Assembly (NCBI RefSeq): GCF_023721815.1
Contig: NZ_JAMDLI010000007.1
Span: 1-64,000 of the forward strand
DNA: 64,000 nt
Reading direction: 5' to 3'
From: Pleomorphomonas sp. JP5
GTDB lineage: Bacteria; Pseudomonadota; Alphaproteobacteria; Rhizobiales; Pleomorphomonadaceae
The position numbers and the translations under genes are program-made. Shown piece by piece: positions 7,778 through 16,868 of the stretch (the stretch's first letter is position 1; each line of letters opens with the position of its first letter). Below the pieces are notes generated by a model. The model worked only from the letters and a program-made list of their open reading frames with translations, was not told the DNA's origin and did not search any database.

Positions 7778-7975
7778 TCTTCCTAACCGCGGCTCTCCGC
7801 CTTCGAGAGAGAATGGAAGGAAAGGGACAGCCAGCGGAAACTCACCCCCCGCCACCGCTTTCCACCGCTCCCCTCCCTTCCCATCGCATCCGAAACTGCG
7901 ATAAGGCGTTATCCCCTCGTGGGCTCCGGCCCGACGCCACTCTCCGCCCTGCCCTCCACCGCCAGCCGACGTCCG

Positions 7976-9757
7976 ATGCCCAGCCTCTCCGCCCTCACAA
8001 TCACCGCCTTTCGCCTGCTGATCCGGCTGCGTCGCTACCGGGAGCTCGGGCTCGTGGCGCTGGCGACGGTGGTGGGGTGCCTTGCCGGTGTCGTCGTCAC
8101 CGCCATGAGCCGGATCACCAACCTCGCCCACCAGTGGCTCTACATGCTGCCCTCGGGCGAGCGGCTGAGCGAGCAGGCGAGCCTCGTCCACCCGGCGCTG
8201 GCGTTGATGCCGGTGGCCGGCGGCATCCTGCTCGCCCTGCTCGCCGTCGCCACGCGCCGCCGCCTGAAGCGCCAGCCGGTCGACCCCATCGAGGCCAACG
8301 CGCTGCACGGCGGCCGCATGTTCATCGGCGAAAGCCTGCTGGTGGCGCTGCAGACCATGATCTCCTCCGGCTTCGGCGCCTCGGTGGGGCTGGAGGCCGG
8401 CTACACCCAGGCGAGTTCCGGCTTCGCCTCGCGCCTTGCCGAGGCGCTGCGCCTGCGCCGGCGCGACATCCGCACCTTGGTGGGCTGCGCCGCCGCGGGG
8501 GCCATCTCCGCCGCCTTCGACGCGCCGATCACCGGCGCCTTCTACGGTTTCGAGCTGATCATCGGCACCTACTCGGTGGCGCTGGTGGCGCCGGTCTTGG
8601 CCGCCTCGCTCGCCGCCAGCCTGACGGCCGGCTGGCTGGGCGCCTTCCAGACCACGGTGGAAATCGGCCACGTGCCGGTGCTTACCGCCTCCGATCTCGC
8701 GCCCTTCCTGCTGCTGGGCCTCGTCGGCGGCCTGCTCGCCGTGGCCGTCATGCAGCTCACCACCGGCGTCGAGCGCGCCTTCCGCTTCGTGAAGATCCCC
8801 GCCTGGGCGCGGCCGGCCATCGGCGGCGCGCTGGTCGGCGGCCTGGCGCTCATCACCCCGCACGTGCTCGCCTCCGGCCACGGCGCGCTGCATGTGGCGC
8901 TGGAGTCCTCGGCCGGCTGGCAGATGCTGCTGGCCCTGTTCGTCCTGAAGGCGCTGGCCTCGGCGCTGTCGCTCGGCTCGGGCTTTCGCGGCGGCCTGTT
9001 CTTCGCCTCGCTCTACCTCGGCGCGCTGATGGGCAAGGCCTATGCGCTGATCCTGATCGCCACCGGCCTTGCGCCCAACCTGTCGCCACTTCTCGCCGCG
9101 GTCATCGGCATGGCGTCGATGGCGGTGGGCATCGTCGGCGGCCCCATGACCATGGCCTTCCTGGTGCTGGAAACCACCGGCGACCTCGCCATCGCCAGCG
9201 CCGTGCTCACGGCCTCCATCGTCTCGGCCGTGGTGGTGCGCGAAACCTTCGGCTACTCCTTCTCCACCTGGCGCCTGCACCTCCGGGGCGAAACCATCCG
9301 CAGCGCCAACGACGTCGGCCGCATGCGCTCGCTCACCGTGTCGAGGATGATGCGCTCCGACGTGCGCACCGTCTCCTCGGGCCTCAGCCTCGACGGCTTC
9401 CGCGCCATGTTCCCGCTGGGCTCGACCCAGCGCGCCATCGCCGTCGACGGCAACGGCGGCTATGCCGGCATCGTGGTGGTGGCCGACGCCTACGCCCCCA
9501 AAAGCGCCGAGGAGCACACCACCAAGGGCCGCGCCGACATCGCCCCCTTCCTCCGCCACCGCGAGGCCATGCTGGTGCCCTCGATGACGGTGGCCGAGGC
9601 CGCCAAGCTGTTCGAAATGGCCAACGCCGAAGAACTCGCCGTCGTCGAAAGCCTCCACACCCGCAAGGTCATCGGCCTCCTCACCGAACAATACCTCCTC
9701 CGCCGCTACGCCGAGGAGCTGGACAAGGCGCGGCGCGACATCACGGGAGAGGGCTGA
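7976..9757 (+). CDS. ClC-family chloride channel/transporter with C-terminal CBS region
   Basis: 593 residues, about ten membrane segments in the first 430 residues, then a cytoplasmic region (about 455-590) resembling a CBS pair. The ClC architecture is clear: GASVGLEAGYTQ aligns with the GREGP filter motif and keeps the gating Glu; AAAGAISAAFDAPITGAFYGFE is the following helix; GSGFRGGLFFASLYLGA matches the GxFxP region. The first filter motif (GSGIP in EcClC) is replaced by QPVDPIEANAL, so ion selectivity may differ. The ATG at 7976 was chosen over an upstream GTG at 7919 because the extra 19 residues are low-complexity. Channel versus H+/Cl- exchanger cannot be decided. Confidence 0.9.
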   Translation: MPSLSALTITAFRLLIRLRRYRELGLVALATVVGCLAGVVVTAMSRITNLAHQWLYMLPSGERLSEQASLVHPALALMPVAGGILLALLAVATRRRLKRQPVDPIEANALHGGRMFIGESLLVALQTMISSGFGASVGLEAGYTQASSGFASRLAEALRLRRRDIRTLVGCAAAGAISAAFDAPITGAFYGFELIIGTYSVALVAPVLAASLAASLTAGWLGAFQTTVEIGHVPVLTASDLAPFLLLGLVGGLLAVAVMQLTTGVERAFRFVKIPAWARPAIGGALVGGLALITPHVLASGHGALHVALESSAGWQMLLALFVLKALASALSLGSGFRGGLFFASLYLGALMGKAYALILIATGLAPNLSPLLAAVIGMASMAVGIVGGPMTMAFLVLETTGDLAIASAVLTASIVSAVVVRETFGYSFSTWRLHLRGETIRSANDVGRMRSLTVSRMMRSDVRTVSSGLSLDGFRAMFPLGSTQRAIAVDGNGGYAGIVVVADAYAPKSAEEHTTKGRADIAPFLRHREAMLVPSMTVAEAAKLFEMANAEELAVVESLHTRKVIGLLTEQYLLRRYAEELDKARRDITGEG

Positions 9758-9811
9758 GCGGAGGGAGGACGAGGGACGAGGGACGAGGCGAAGGGCTAAA
9801 ATATTGTTTTA

Positions 9812-9892
9812 TATCAATCTATTGTCATCCTGCGCTTCATGCGCAGGACCTCAGGACGAGAAATCTCCCCCGGCCGATATCACGCTCCCCTA
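9812..9892 (+). repeat. Repeat family A, solitary unit
   Basis: Single unit between convergent genes, with hairpin TCCTGCGC-TTCAT-GCGCAGGA then CCTCAGGACGAG and the trailing GATATCACGCTCC. The stem is conserved and the loop differs from other copies. Its position after two convergent genes would suit a bidirectional terminator. Confidence 0.75.
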
Positions 9893-9895
9893 CCC

Positions 9896-10585
9896 CTACC
9901 CCACCCTTACCGAATAGACATTCCCCCGCCCCCGGTCGATCGGCAGCGGCAGCGTCAGATACCCATTCCGGGGATCGCCGACATAGTCGAGATAGTCTTC
10001 CGCGAAGGCGTTTTCGGCCAGCACCGGCGCGCCGGGGGCCAGGTGCGGCTCGATCAGCTTCAGCACCGGCAGGTAGAGCGACATCGCGCCGTCGAGCAGC
10101 AGCATGTCCACCGGCCCGCCCACGTCCTTCAGCGTCTCCAGAGCGTCGCCCTCGCGGATCTCGACGAGGTCGCCCAACTCGGCCGCCCCCAGGTGGAACT
10201 GCGCCCGCACCACCTTCGACGTCTCGATCTCGCTGCCGATCAGCTTGCCGCCGCCGTTGTCGCGCAGCGCCGACGCCAGGTAGATGCTGGAAATGCCCAT
10301 GGCCGAGCCGAACTCCACGATCCGCCGCGCCCGGCAGGCCCGCGCCGTCATGTAGAGGAAGCGCCCGTAGGCCGGCGACACCGACAGGAAGTTGCCGGAA
10401 AGCCCCTGGCAGACACCCCGGTAATCCGCCCGCTCCTCGGCCAGAAAGTCGGCGATCGCCTGCCCGGAAGCCCCCGTTGCGAAGGCATGGGCCACCGCCT
10501 CCATCAGGTCGCGGTCCGAGTCTCGTGCGTCGCGGTGCAACCGGTGGAGCGCGCCGGTGACCGGGGTGTTGATCAGAACGTTCAT
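9896..10585 (-). CDS. Class I SAM-dependent O-methyltransferase
   Basis: 229 residues, caffeoyl-CoA/catechol O-methyltransferase-like fold. The SAM motif I is IVEFGSAMGISSIYLA near residue 90-105, the acidic ribose ligand is in IGSEIETSK, and a metal/substrate Asp is in VDMLLLDGA. The ATG at 10585 has AAAGG nine bases upstream. It is divergent from an AraC regulator that may control it. The substrate is unknown. Confidence 0.85.
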   Translation of the reverse strand: MNVLINTPVTGALHRLHRDARDSDRDLMEAVAHAFATGASGQAIADFLAEERADYRGVCQGLSGNFLSVSPAYGRFLYMTARACRARRIVEFGSAMGISSIYLASALRDNGGGKLIGSEIETSKVVRAQFHLGAAELGDLVEIREGDALETLKDVGGPVDMLLLDGAMSLYLPVLKLIEPHLAPGAPVLAENAFAEDYLDYVGDPRNGYLTLPLPIDRGRGNVYSVRVG

Positions 10586-10840
10586 GGCCAACCTTTCGTC
10601 TCTGGGCTCCGGAGCGAACCCGGCAAGAAAGAGCGCCTGCCCCGCCTCCGGACGGGCGCCTCAACAGGGGAATGGAAGGTGTTCCGGCGAGCCCGCCAGC
10701 ATCGGCAAACCTTCAGGCAAGTCGATAAAAGTGGACTGTCGACGCCAAAATAACCGCCGCCCGCCGTGGCGTCATTACGAAGTCCGGACAGTTTATTATT
10801 CGATCTTGCCAAAGTTGCCGCGCCCGGCGATCCTGCGGCC

Positions 10841-11644
10841 ATGCCCATCATCAACAAGCCACTCCAGGCGACCGAATGGATAGACCCCGACGCCGTGGCC
10901 CGGCCGGTGGTGATCTACGGCTTCGTCGCCGAGCGCTTCAACGACATCGAACTGCCGCCGCACAGCCATGCCAAGGGGCAGTTCATCCTGGTGCAGGGCG
11001 GCGCGCTCACCTGCGAGGTCGACGCGGGCCTGTGGATCGTGCCGCCGCGCAGCGCCATCTGGATTCCCGGCGGCCTGCGCCACGCCGTGCGGATGAGCGG
11101 CATGCTCGAAGGCTACAACGCCTTCGTCGACCCCGCCGTCTCCCTGGGCCTGCCGCCCGCCTGCTGCGCGGTGTCGGTCACCCCGCTCCTGCGCGAGCTG
11201 CTCACCCGCGGCGCCCGGCTGCCGCCGCTCTACGAGGAAGGCGGCGTCAACTCGCGCCTGCTCGCCGTGCTGATCGACGAAATGGCCGCCGCCAGGGTGG
11301 AAGACCTCAACCTGCCCATGCCGGCCGACCCCGCCCTGCGCCGGCTGGCCGACGCCATGCTGGCCACCCCGGCCGACCGCGCGCCGCTCGCCACCTGGGC
11401 CAGACGCGCCGGCCTCAGCGAACGCACGCTGGCCCGCCGCATCGCCGACGAAACCGGCATGAGCTTCGGCCGCTGGCGCCAGCGCCTCGCCATCATGCTG
11501 GCCGTCCAATGGCTCGCCGACGGCGCCTCCATCCAACAAGTCGCCGCCGACCTCGGCTACGAAAGCGTCCCGAGCTTCGTCACCATGTTCCGGAAAACGC
11601 TGGGGACGGCGCCGGGGCGGTATATGGCGGAGCGGTTTGGGTGA
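10841..11644 (+). CDS. AraC-family regulator with N-terminal cupin
   Basis: 267 residues. The N-terminal cupin-like sensor has LPPHSHAKGQFI and WIVPPRSAIWIPGG (about residues 35-80). The C-terminal double HTH spans about residues 165-265 (ATWARRAGLSERTLARRI, then IQQVAADLGYESVPSFVTMFRKTLG). The start ATG follows a poorly conserved in-frame extension and matches the usual family start. It is divergent from the O-methyltransferase; the 255-bp gap between them contains the 8-bp palindrome GTCCGGAC but no clear direct-repeat operator. Confidence 0.9.
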   Translation: MPIINKPLQATEWIDPDAVARPVVIYGFVAERFNDIELPPHSHAKGQFILVQGGALTCEVDAGLWIVPPRSAIWIPGGLRHAVRMSGMLEGYNAFVDPAVSLGLPPACCAVSVTPLLRELLTRGARLPPLYEEGGVNSRLLAVLIDEMAAARVEDLNLPMPADPALRRLADAMLATPADRAPLATWARRAGLSERTLARRIADETGMSFGRWRQRLAIMLAVQWLADGASIQQVAADLGYESVPSFVTMFRKTLGTAPGRYMAERFG

Positions 11645-11647
11645 GGA

Positions 11648-11980
11648 CTATTCGAGGATCGTCGCCAGCCGCGCCAGCACCTCGTCCATGATCGCCTCGG
11701 GCACGCTTTCCAGCTTGCGCCCGCGCAGCGCGCCAATGTCGAGGGCGCGGGGCTGGTCGCAACGCACGACGCCCGTCGTCTCAGTCCCCGCCCCCATCAG
11801 CGACACGGCAAACCCGGCCGTACGGGCAAAGTTGCCGCCACTGGTGATCGGCAGAACCACCGGCACCCGCGTCACCCGGTTGAACGCCCCCGGCGAAACG
11901 ATCAGCACCGGCCGCGTCCCCTGCTGCTCATGGTCGGACGTCGGATCGAGCGAAACCAGAAAGATATCGCCCCGCTCCAT
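11648..11980 (-). CDS. MazF/PemK-family endoribonuclease toxin
   Basis: 110 residues, SH3-like barrel mRNA interferase. The MERGDIFLVSLDPT start and the RPVLIVSPGAFNR and VVLPITSGG strands with the catalytic Arg and Thr region are typical. A later VVRCDQPRALD segment contributes to the dimer face. The start overlaps the antitoxin stop (TGATG), so translation is coupled. It is the second gene of an antitoxin-toxin operon. The cleavage site cannot be predicted. Confidence 0.92.
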   Translation of the reverse strand: MERGDIFLVSLDPTSDHEQQGTRPVLIVSPGAFNRVTRVPVVLPITSGGNFARTAGFAVSLMGAGTETTGVVRCDQPRALDIGALRGRKLESVPEAIMDEVLARLATILE

Positions 11981-12237
11981 CACAGAAGCTCGCCGCCAAG
12001 CGGCCCGTTATCAAGCCACTCGCGATCCTCGGGCGCAGCCTCGGCCGCCGGATCGCACTGAGCCAGCAACTCATCGAGCGCATAGCGCGGCCGGGCCTTC
12101 GGCTCGACCACCAACCGCCCATTGTCGACGGCGAGGCCAACCTTGGCGCCGGCTGAGAGTTGCAGGACGTCAAGCAGTGCCGGCGGTACCGCCAGCATGA
12201 TCGAGCCGCCGACCTTGCGCAGATTGGTCGTGTGCAT
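11980..12237 (-). CDS. AbrB/MazE-family antitoxin
   Basis: 85 residues. The N-terminal AbrB swapped-hairpin domain covers residues 1-45 (TTNLRKVGGSIMLAVPPALLDVLQLSAGAKVGLAV), binding DNA as a dimer. The C-terminal tail is acidic and disordered, as expected for a toxin-neutralising segment. It is the first gene of the operon, and a palindrome 14 bp upstream is the probable operator. Confidence 0.9.
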   Translation of the reverse strand: MHTTNLRKVGGSIMLAVPPALLDVLQLSAGAKVGLAVDNGRLVVEPKARPRYALDELLAQCDPAAEAAPEDREWLDNGPLGGELL

Positions 12238-12251
12238 GGGAGTCTCCGTTA

Positions 12252-12269
12252 GTTATATGAATATATAAC
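12252..12269 (-). promoter_or_regulatory. Dyad operator upstream of the MazEF-type pair
   Basis: GTTATAT-GAAT-ATATAAC, a perfect 7-bp inverted repeat immediately upstream of the antitoxin. It overlaps an AT-rich segment that can serve as the -10 region, so binding of the complex would repress the operon. Confidence 0.6.
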
Positions 12270-12449
12270 AATTGGAGGTGTACGACCAAGGGCGAGAAGG
12301 GGCAGAGGGGTAAACTTGCGAGCTTGGTACAGAGACGGCTGCGACCATCGTCAACGGCTGAAAGGTCACGACAAGCCGAGACAGTTAACGACTTTTGAGG
12401 TAGGATTCGGTCTAGATGGTATCGTCTATTTGAAAGTTACGTAGCAACT

Positions 12450-13520
12450 ATGGCTCGCAGTGATCTCCTCATTTCCCTCGTGCGCGCCGGCGCAACCGGC
12501 GACCGGGATATGCTGAAGTCGACGGCCGAAGCCTTGGTCGCCGAGGAGCGCGCGCAGAATCATCATATCGTGGCGGACCGCCTGGAAAGGGCGTTGTCCG
12601 CCGTTCCAGTAACGCCACCGGCCCTTACTACTGCCGTCAACTTAGCTGGAGCAGGCAAAGACTCAATTCTTGAGATCGAACCACGGGCACAGATGGCGCA
12701 ACTGTTCTTGCCGTTGCCTGTCCAGCAGGGCGGACGGCAACTTATCGAAGAGCATGTTCGTGCCGACGTCCTGCGCGCTCACGGCTACGAGCCTCGCCAT
12801 CGAGTATTACTCTCCGGTCCGCCGGGTAACGGTAAGACCTCATTTGCAGAGGCAGTTGCCGAAGCCTTAGGGCTGCCCTTCTTTGTAGTTCGTTACGATG
12901 CGCTCATCGGTAGTTATTTGGGAGAAACTAACACCCGCCTGCGAAAACTATTCGACTACATTCGCACTCGACCGAGTGTACTTTTTTTCGACGAGTTCGA
13001 CGCCATCGGGAAAGAGCGCGGCGACACACACGAGACCGGCGAGATCAAGCGCGTAGTGTCGTTCCTGCTGATGCAGCTCGACCAACTGCCGAGCTATGTG
13101 ATCGTCATTGCCGCTACGAACCATGCCGAACTTCTTGACCGTGCCGTCTGGCGTCGGTTCCAACTTCGCCTGGGGTTCCCGGCGCCTGATAAGGTGCAGG
13201 TTGAGGTGTTTCTTGATCGGGTCATATCGCAGTGGTCCGAACGACCGCGGCTGTCGGCACAATCAATCGCCTCCAAGCTTGGTGAGGTGAGTTACGCTGA
13301 AGCGGTTGATTTCTGTCAGAATGTAAGACGGCGACAAATATTGGGCTTGGGGGAGCTCTCTGTCGATGACGCGTTGCGGACGGAGCTAGACCTCTGGGTG
13401 TCCCGAGTGCGGCCAGAGGTGATGAATGCCGAGCGATCCAACCAAACCGCTCCTAAGGATAAACCCCGGTCAGGTACGGGCAAGATCTCCCGGAAGACCC
13501 GCCCCGATTCCAGGACCTGA
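12450..13520 (+). CDS. ietA: AAA ATPase of an IetAS-type pair
   Basis: 356 residues. A helical N-terminal domain (1-70) is followed by a classical AAA module: Walker A GPPGNGKT at residues 123-130, Walker B FFDEFDAIG with D181/E182, sensor 1 VIAATNHAE and the arginine-finger region DRAVWRRF. The C terminus is basic and overlaps the protease gene by 95 bp. AAA ATPase plus subtilase pairs of this size match IetAS, known from Agrobacterium Ti plasmids, where the ATPase acts as antitoxin in plasmid stability; the pair has also been listed among antiphage systems. GC is lower than in flanking genes, suggesting transfer. Gene names are assigned by family arrangement only. Confidence 0.75.
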   Translation: MARSDLLISLVRAGATGDRDMLKSTAEALVAEERAQNHHIVADRLERALSAVPVTPPALTTAVNLAGAGKDSILEIEPRAQMAQLFLPLPVQQGGRQLIEEHVRADVLRAHGYEPRHRVLLSGPPGNGKTSFAEAVAEALGLPFFVVRYDALIGSYLGETNTRLRKLFDYIRTRPSVLFFDEFDAIGKERGDTHETGEIKRVVSFLLMQLDQLPSYVIVIAATNHAELLDRAVWRRFQLRLGFPAPDKVQVEVFLDRVISQWSERPRLSAQSIASKLGEVSYAEAVDFCQNVRRRQILGLGELSVDDALRTELDLWVSRVRPEVMNAERSNQTAPKDKPRSGTGKISRKTRPDSRT

Positions 13521-15951
13521 TACTTTCTCTAGAGTGGATCAGGAACAACGCTTCGGTCAGCGATTCCGTCGTCTGTCCGAAGTGCTTGCTCGCGACAATG
13601 ATGCTCTGGAGTTACGCGCCGATCCTGCCGCGTTAGCCCCCGAGCGTCTGCTCGTATTCGAAGTCAGGGGCAGCATAGCATCGTTTGCAAAGGCGGTCGC
13701 TAGGCTTTCCGGCCTCGAGTTGATTGATGAAGAGGAACTGCCGAGCGACGAGGATAAGGCGCCTGTAGCCTACCTCCTTGTTCCTGACATGCGTGCCCTT
13801 CGGCAAATTGAGAGTCTATGGCGGCACTGGATTGCCGGTCGTGAGCTTCCTACGGGGCACACTCCTTGGCGGGATGTCTTTGCCTGCCTTCGGGACCTAC
13901 GGCCTTGGGGTCCAAATGACCGCGTGCACCCCTCCGACGTCACACTCCTCGAAGAGGAAATCCTGGGCAAAGCAGACGACGAACAGATTCTGCTTGAGGT
14001 GGAAGTTGTGTTTCGGCCGAGCGCTGAGGCTGCCACCACAAACGAAACAAACGTAGTCCGCGCGATCACTGCTTACGGCGGCGTCGTTGTCAGTCGGGCA
14101 AGGCTGGACGATATCGCTTATCACGCCATTCTTGCTCGACTACCCGTCGCTGCAATCCGGCCCATTATTGAGCGCTCTCCAGCCAGCTTGGCGGGGATCG
14201 AACAGATTATGTACATTCGACCACAAAGTGTCGCCACTGAAATTGACGTTGTCGATACGGTTGGGTTGGCGCCAATTGCTCCGTTGCCAGCTATTGTCAA
14301 TGATCCGATTTTAGCTGTGCTTGACGGGGTGCCGGTGGCTGGCCATCCTCTTCTTCGGCAACACGTAAGTGTCGAAGACCTGTTCGGTCTGGAGTCGAAC
14401 GCGCTGGTCGCCGAGCGCGTTCATGGCTCGGCTATGACTTCACTTATCGTGCATGGTGACCGCAATCGACCGGAGCCATCGCTACCCCGACAGATCCATT
14501 GTATTCCTGTGCTCGGGGCCGCTGATTGTTTTCCGGCAGATCGACTGATTGTCGATCTGATCTACCAGGCCGTGATACGTATGCGCGACACCCAAAATCC
14601 ATCGGCGCCGCATGTAATCATCGTCAACATCTCATTGGGAAATGCTCGTCGGCAGTTTCACGGGCAGGTATCGCCATGGGCGAGATTATTGGATCGTCTG
14701 GCTTATCGCTTTGGCATTTTGTTCCTTGTCAGCGCAGGCAATGTAACTACTGAATTTCCGGTGCCGGCATTTGCGACCGCTCTGGATTTCGAGAATGCAC
14801 CGGATGCTGATCGCGCTAGCGGTATCATAAGAGCGCTTGCCGATGTTCAGGCTGATCGGCGCCTACTCTCTCCGGCAGAGACCATTAATGGCCTCACCAT
14901 CGGCGCACGTAACCTAGACTCGGTGCCTGTTGCCGACCGGGCTTTCGCGCGAACGAACATTAATCCCCTTCAAGCGCTCGACACGGCCAACCCGTCCAGT
15001 GCTCTTGGGCCTGGCTTTGCTAACGCCGTCAAGCCAGATATTCTAATGCCTGGTTCTCGTGAACATCTGCGCGTCGTTAGAAGCGGTGAACTGATTGTGG
15101 TCGCTCCGGCGAAGGCGAGCAGAGGAGCGGGCCTGAAAGTTGCTGCGCCTCCACGTTTGCCTGGCCTCGAAGGCACCGAGGGGTACACCAACGGAACAAG
15201 CGCTGCTGCCGCACTTGCGTCCAGAACGGCGCACCGAATTCACGACGCACTTGAGGCTGAGTATGGGCAGGAGTTTCTGCAACTGAGCAATGCTCAACGT
15301 GCAACCTTACTGAAAGCTCTCCTAGTGCATCCCGCGCGCTGGCCTGAAGAAACTGGAGCGTTGATAAAGCGTCTCTTGGGTCCGCTTGGCAAAGGACAGG
15401 CTTCCCGCCAGAAGGATAACATCCGCCGTTTCATTGGTTATGGAGTGCTCGATCCGGACGATGCGGTTGCTTGCGCGGCCGACAGAGCAACTTTCTGGGC
15501 CGTCGGTTCTCTGTCAAATGAGCAATGCGCCGACATATCGGTACCAATTCCGTCTGTGCTCGGCGGTAGAACGCAGCCACATTTCATCTCAGCTACTCTT
15601 GCATGGCTCACGCCCGTTCTGCCGGGGCGCAAGGCTTATCGCGCAGTAAGGATGAGGATACTGGACCCAGTCGACATCGTTAGCTTAGGTGTGGCTGCCC
15701 ACGGTAACCAGCCGGACGGCAACCAAACCAATCGTGGTACTGTTTATACGCGGTGTTGGAGTGGCGAGAGCGCGGCGGTGGTCACGCCAGCAATGACGCT
15801 CCCCCTAAGGGTTCAACGAGAACCCGACGCGGGAGGCATTGAAGATAAGGCGGTACCCTTTGGATTAGCCGTAACTGTCGCCATGCCCGGGCAGGTTCAG
15901 CTCTATGAAGAAGTCAGAGCCCGTGTACGACCTCAGGCTGTTCGGCCATAA
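13426..15951 (+). CDS. ietS: Subtilisin-like (S8) protease of an IetAS-type pair
   Basis: 841 residues. The catalytic triad is intact: D300 in AVLDG, H333 in VHGSAMTS and S592 in NGTSAAAA, with the VSAGN oxyanion segment between them. The N-terminal 280 residues precede the protease core and the C-terminal 220 form an extra domain. No signal peptide is seen, so it is cytoplasmic, as expected for a toxin or effector protease held in check by the ATPase. The ATG lies 95 bp inside the ATPase gene, an unusually long overlap that implies coupled synthesis. Downstream is a 119-bp gap before the convergent TetR gene. Confidence 0.8.
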   Translation: MPSDPTKPLLRINPGQVRARSPGRPAPIPGPDTFSRVDQEQRFGQRFRRLSEVLARDNDALELRADPAALAPERLLVFEVRGSIASFAKAVARLSGLELIDEEELPSDEDKAPVAYLLVPDMRALRQIESLWRHWIAGRELPTGHTPWRDVFACLRDLRPWGPNDRVHPSDVTLLEEEILGKADDEQILLEVEVVFRPSAEAATTNETNVVRAITAYGGVVVSRARLDDIAYHAILARLPVAAIRPIIERSPASLAGIEQIMYIRPQSVATEIDVVDTVGLAPIAPLPAIVNDPILAVLDGVPVAGHPLLRQHVSVEDLFGLESNALVAERVHGSAMTSLIVHGDRNRPEPSLPRQIHCIPVLGAADCFPADRLIVDLIYQAVIRMRDTQNPSAPHVIIVNISLGNARRQFHGQVSPWARLLDRLAYRFGILFLVSAGNVTTEFPVPAFATALDFENAPDADRASGIIRALADVQADRRLLSPAETINGLTIGARNLDSVPVADRAFARTNINPLQALDTANPSSALGPGFANAVKPDILMPGSREHLRVVRSGELIVVAPAKASRGAGLKVAAPPRLPGLEGTEGYTNGTSAAAALASRTAHRIHDALEAEYGQEFLQLSNAQRATLLKALLVHPARWPEETGALIKRLLGPLGKGQASRQKDNIRRFIGYGVLDPDDAVACAADRATFWAVGSLSNEQCADISVPIPSVLGGRTQPHFISATLAWLTPVLPGRKAYRAVRMRILDPVDIVSLGVAAHGNQPDGNQTNRGTVYTRCWSGESAAVVTPAMTLPLRVQREPDAGGIEDKAVPFGLAVTVAMPGQVQLYEEVRARVRPQAVRP

Positions 15952-16070
15952 TGACCTAGATCGCTGCGGCAGGCTTAAAGCAAGCAACAGGCTGATTACT
16001 TGCGTGGGCCAATCAATGGTCAACAATTGGTCCTTGGCGCAAGACCGGTATAGCGTTCTATACGAAACCC

Positions 16071-16697
16071 CTACGCCCCCTCCGTCTCCCCCACCCGCTC
16101 CGCCTTCCCCGCAGTGCTGAACGAGAAGATCACCGCTTCCGCCAGCGCAACAAACCTCGCCGACGGCCCGTCCGGCCCCACGCTTCTCCGGTTCACCCTC
16201 GCGCCTTCCAGCAACAGCCCCAGTGTGTCGGCCAGCTTTTCCGCCTCGCCAATCCCCGCCTTGCGGCAAAGGGCGATCAGTTTTTGGCGTTGGTCGTGTT
16301 TGAAGGCTTCCACCACCTGGCGGGCGGGGTGGTTGGGTTCGGGGAGTTCGAAGGCGGCGGTGACGAGGTCGCAGCCGCCGGCTTCCATGCTGGCGTAGGT
16401 GGCCACGGCGCGCACCCATTCGTGCAGCTGGGCCATGGGATCGCCGGGGAAGTTCTGTTCCAGCTCCTGCCAGAAGGGGTCGGCGGTGCGGGCCGTCTCG
16501 CGCAGGCATTCGGCGATCAGCTCGTCCTTGGAGCCGAAGTGGCGGTAGAGCGTCATCTTGTTGGTGCCCGCTTCCTCGGCGATGGCGTCCACGCCGACGC
16601 CGCGGATGCCGTGCTTGCGGAATAGCAGCTGCGCCATCTCGATAATCCGCTCTCGCGGCCTCTTCACGCAGCAGCTCACCAATTCGTCATTGCCCAT
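16071..16697 (-). CDS. TetR/AcrR-family repressor
   Basis: 208 residues. The N-terminal HTH (about 13-60: RIIEMAQLLFRKHGIRGVGVDAIAEEAG with the recognition helix TNKMTLYRHFGSKDEL) is typical of TetR. The C-terminal ligand domain contains GGCDLVTAAFELPEP. The gene is divergent from the RND efflux operon across 171 bp carrying two identical-type dyads, so it very likely represses both itself and the pump, with derepression by a pump substrate. Confidence 0.93.
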   Translation of the reverse strand: MGNDELVSCCVKRPRERIIEMAQLLFRKHGIRGVGVDAIAEEAGTNKMTLYRHFGSKDELIAECLRETARTADPFWQELEQNFPGDPMAQLHEWVRAVATYASMEAGGCDLVTAAFELPEPNHPARQVVEAFKHDQRQKLIALCRKAGIGEAEKLADTLGLLLEGARVNRRSVGPDGPSARFVALAEAVIFSFSTAGKAERVGETEGA

Positions 16698-16722
16698 GAT
16701 GCCAAGGCGCCTTGACGCCCAT

Positions 16723-16763
16723 GTTACCGATCTGTAACGTCCGGAGTGTTACTGACGGGTAAC
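16723..16763. promoter_or_regulatory. Two tandem TetR operators
   Basis: GTTACCGATCTGTAAC (16723-16738) and GTTACTGACGGGTAAC (16748-16763) share the form GTTAC-N6-GTAAC, with centres 25 bp apart. They lie between the TetR gene and the efflux operon. The duplicated 16-bp dyad fits binding of two repressor dimers. Confidence 0.75.
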
Positions 16764-16868
16764 ACCCCCTTTCCAACGCGTCAAGGCCAGCACCCACCGG
16801 GAGCGGCAACGACCCCCTGCACACTTAGTCTACCCCCTACTGACCGCCCGCCGCGCAGGAGACCTGCC

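Noticed and set aside
7709-9691. A 660-codon minus-strand frame over the ClC gene
   Set aside because: Antisense low-complexity (Gly/His/Glu-rich) translation; the ClC protein has membrane segments and filter motifs.
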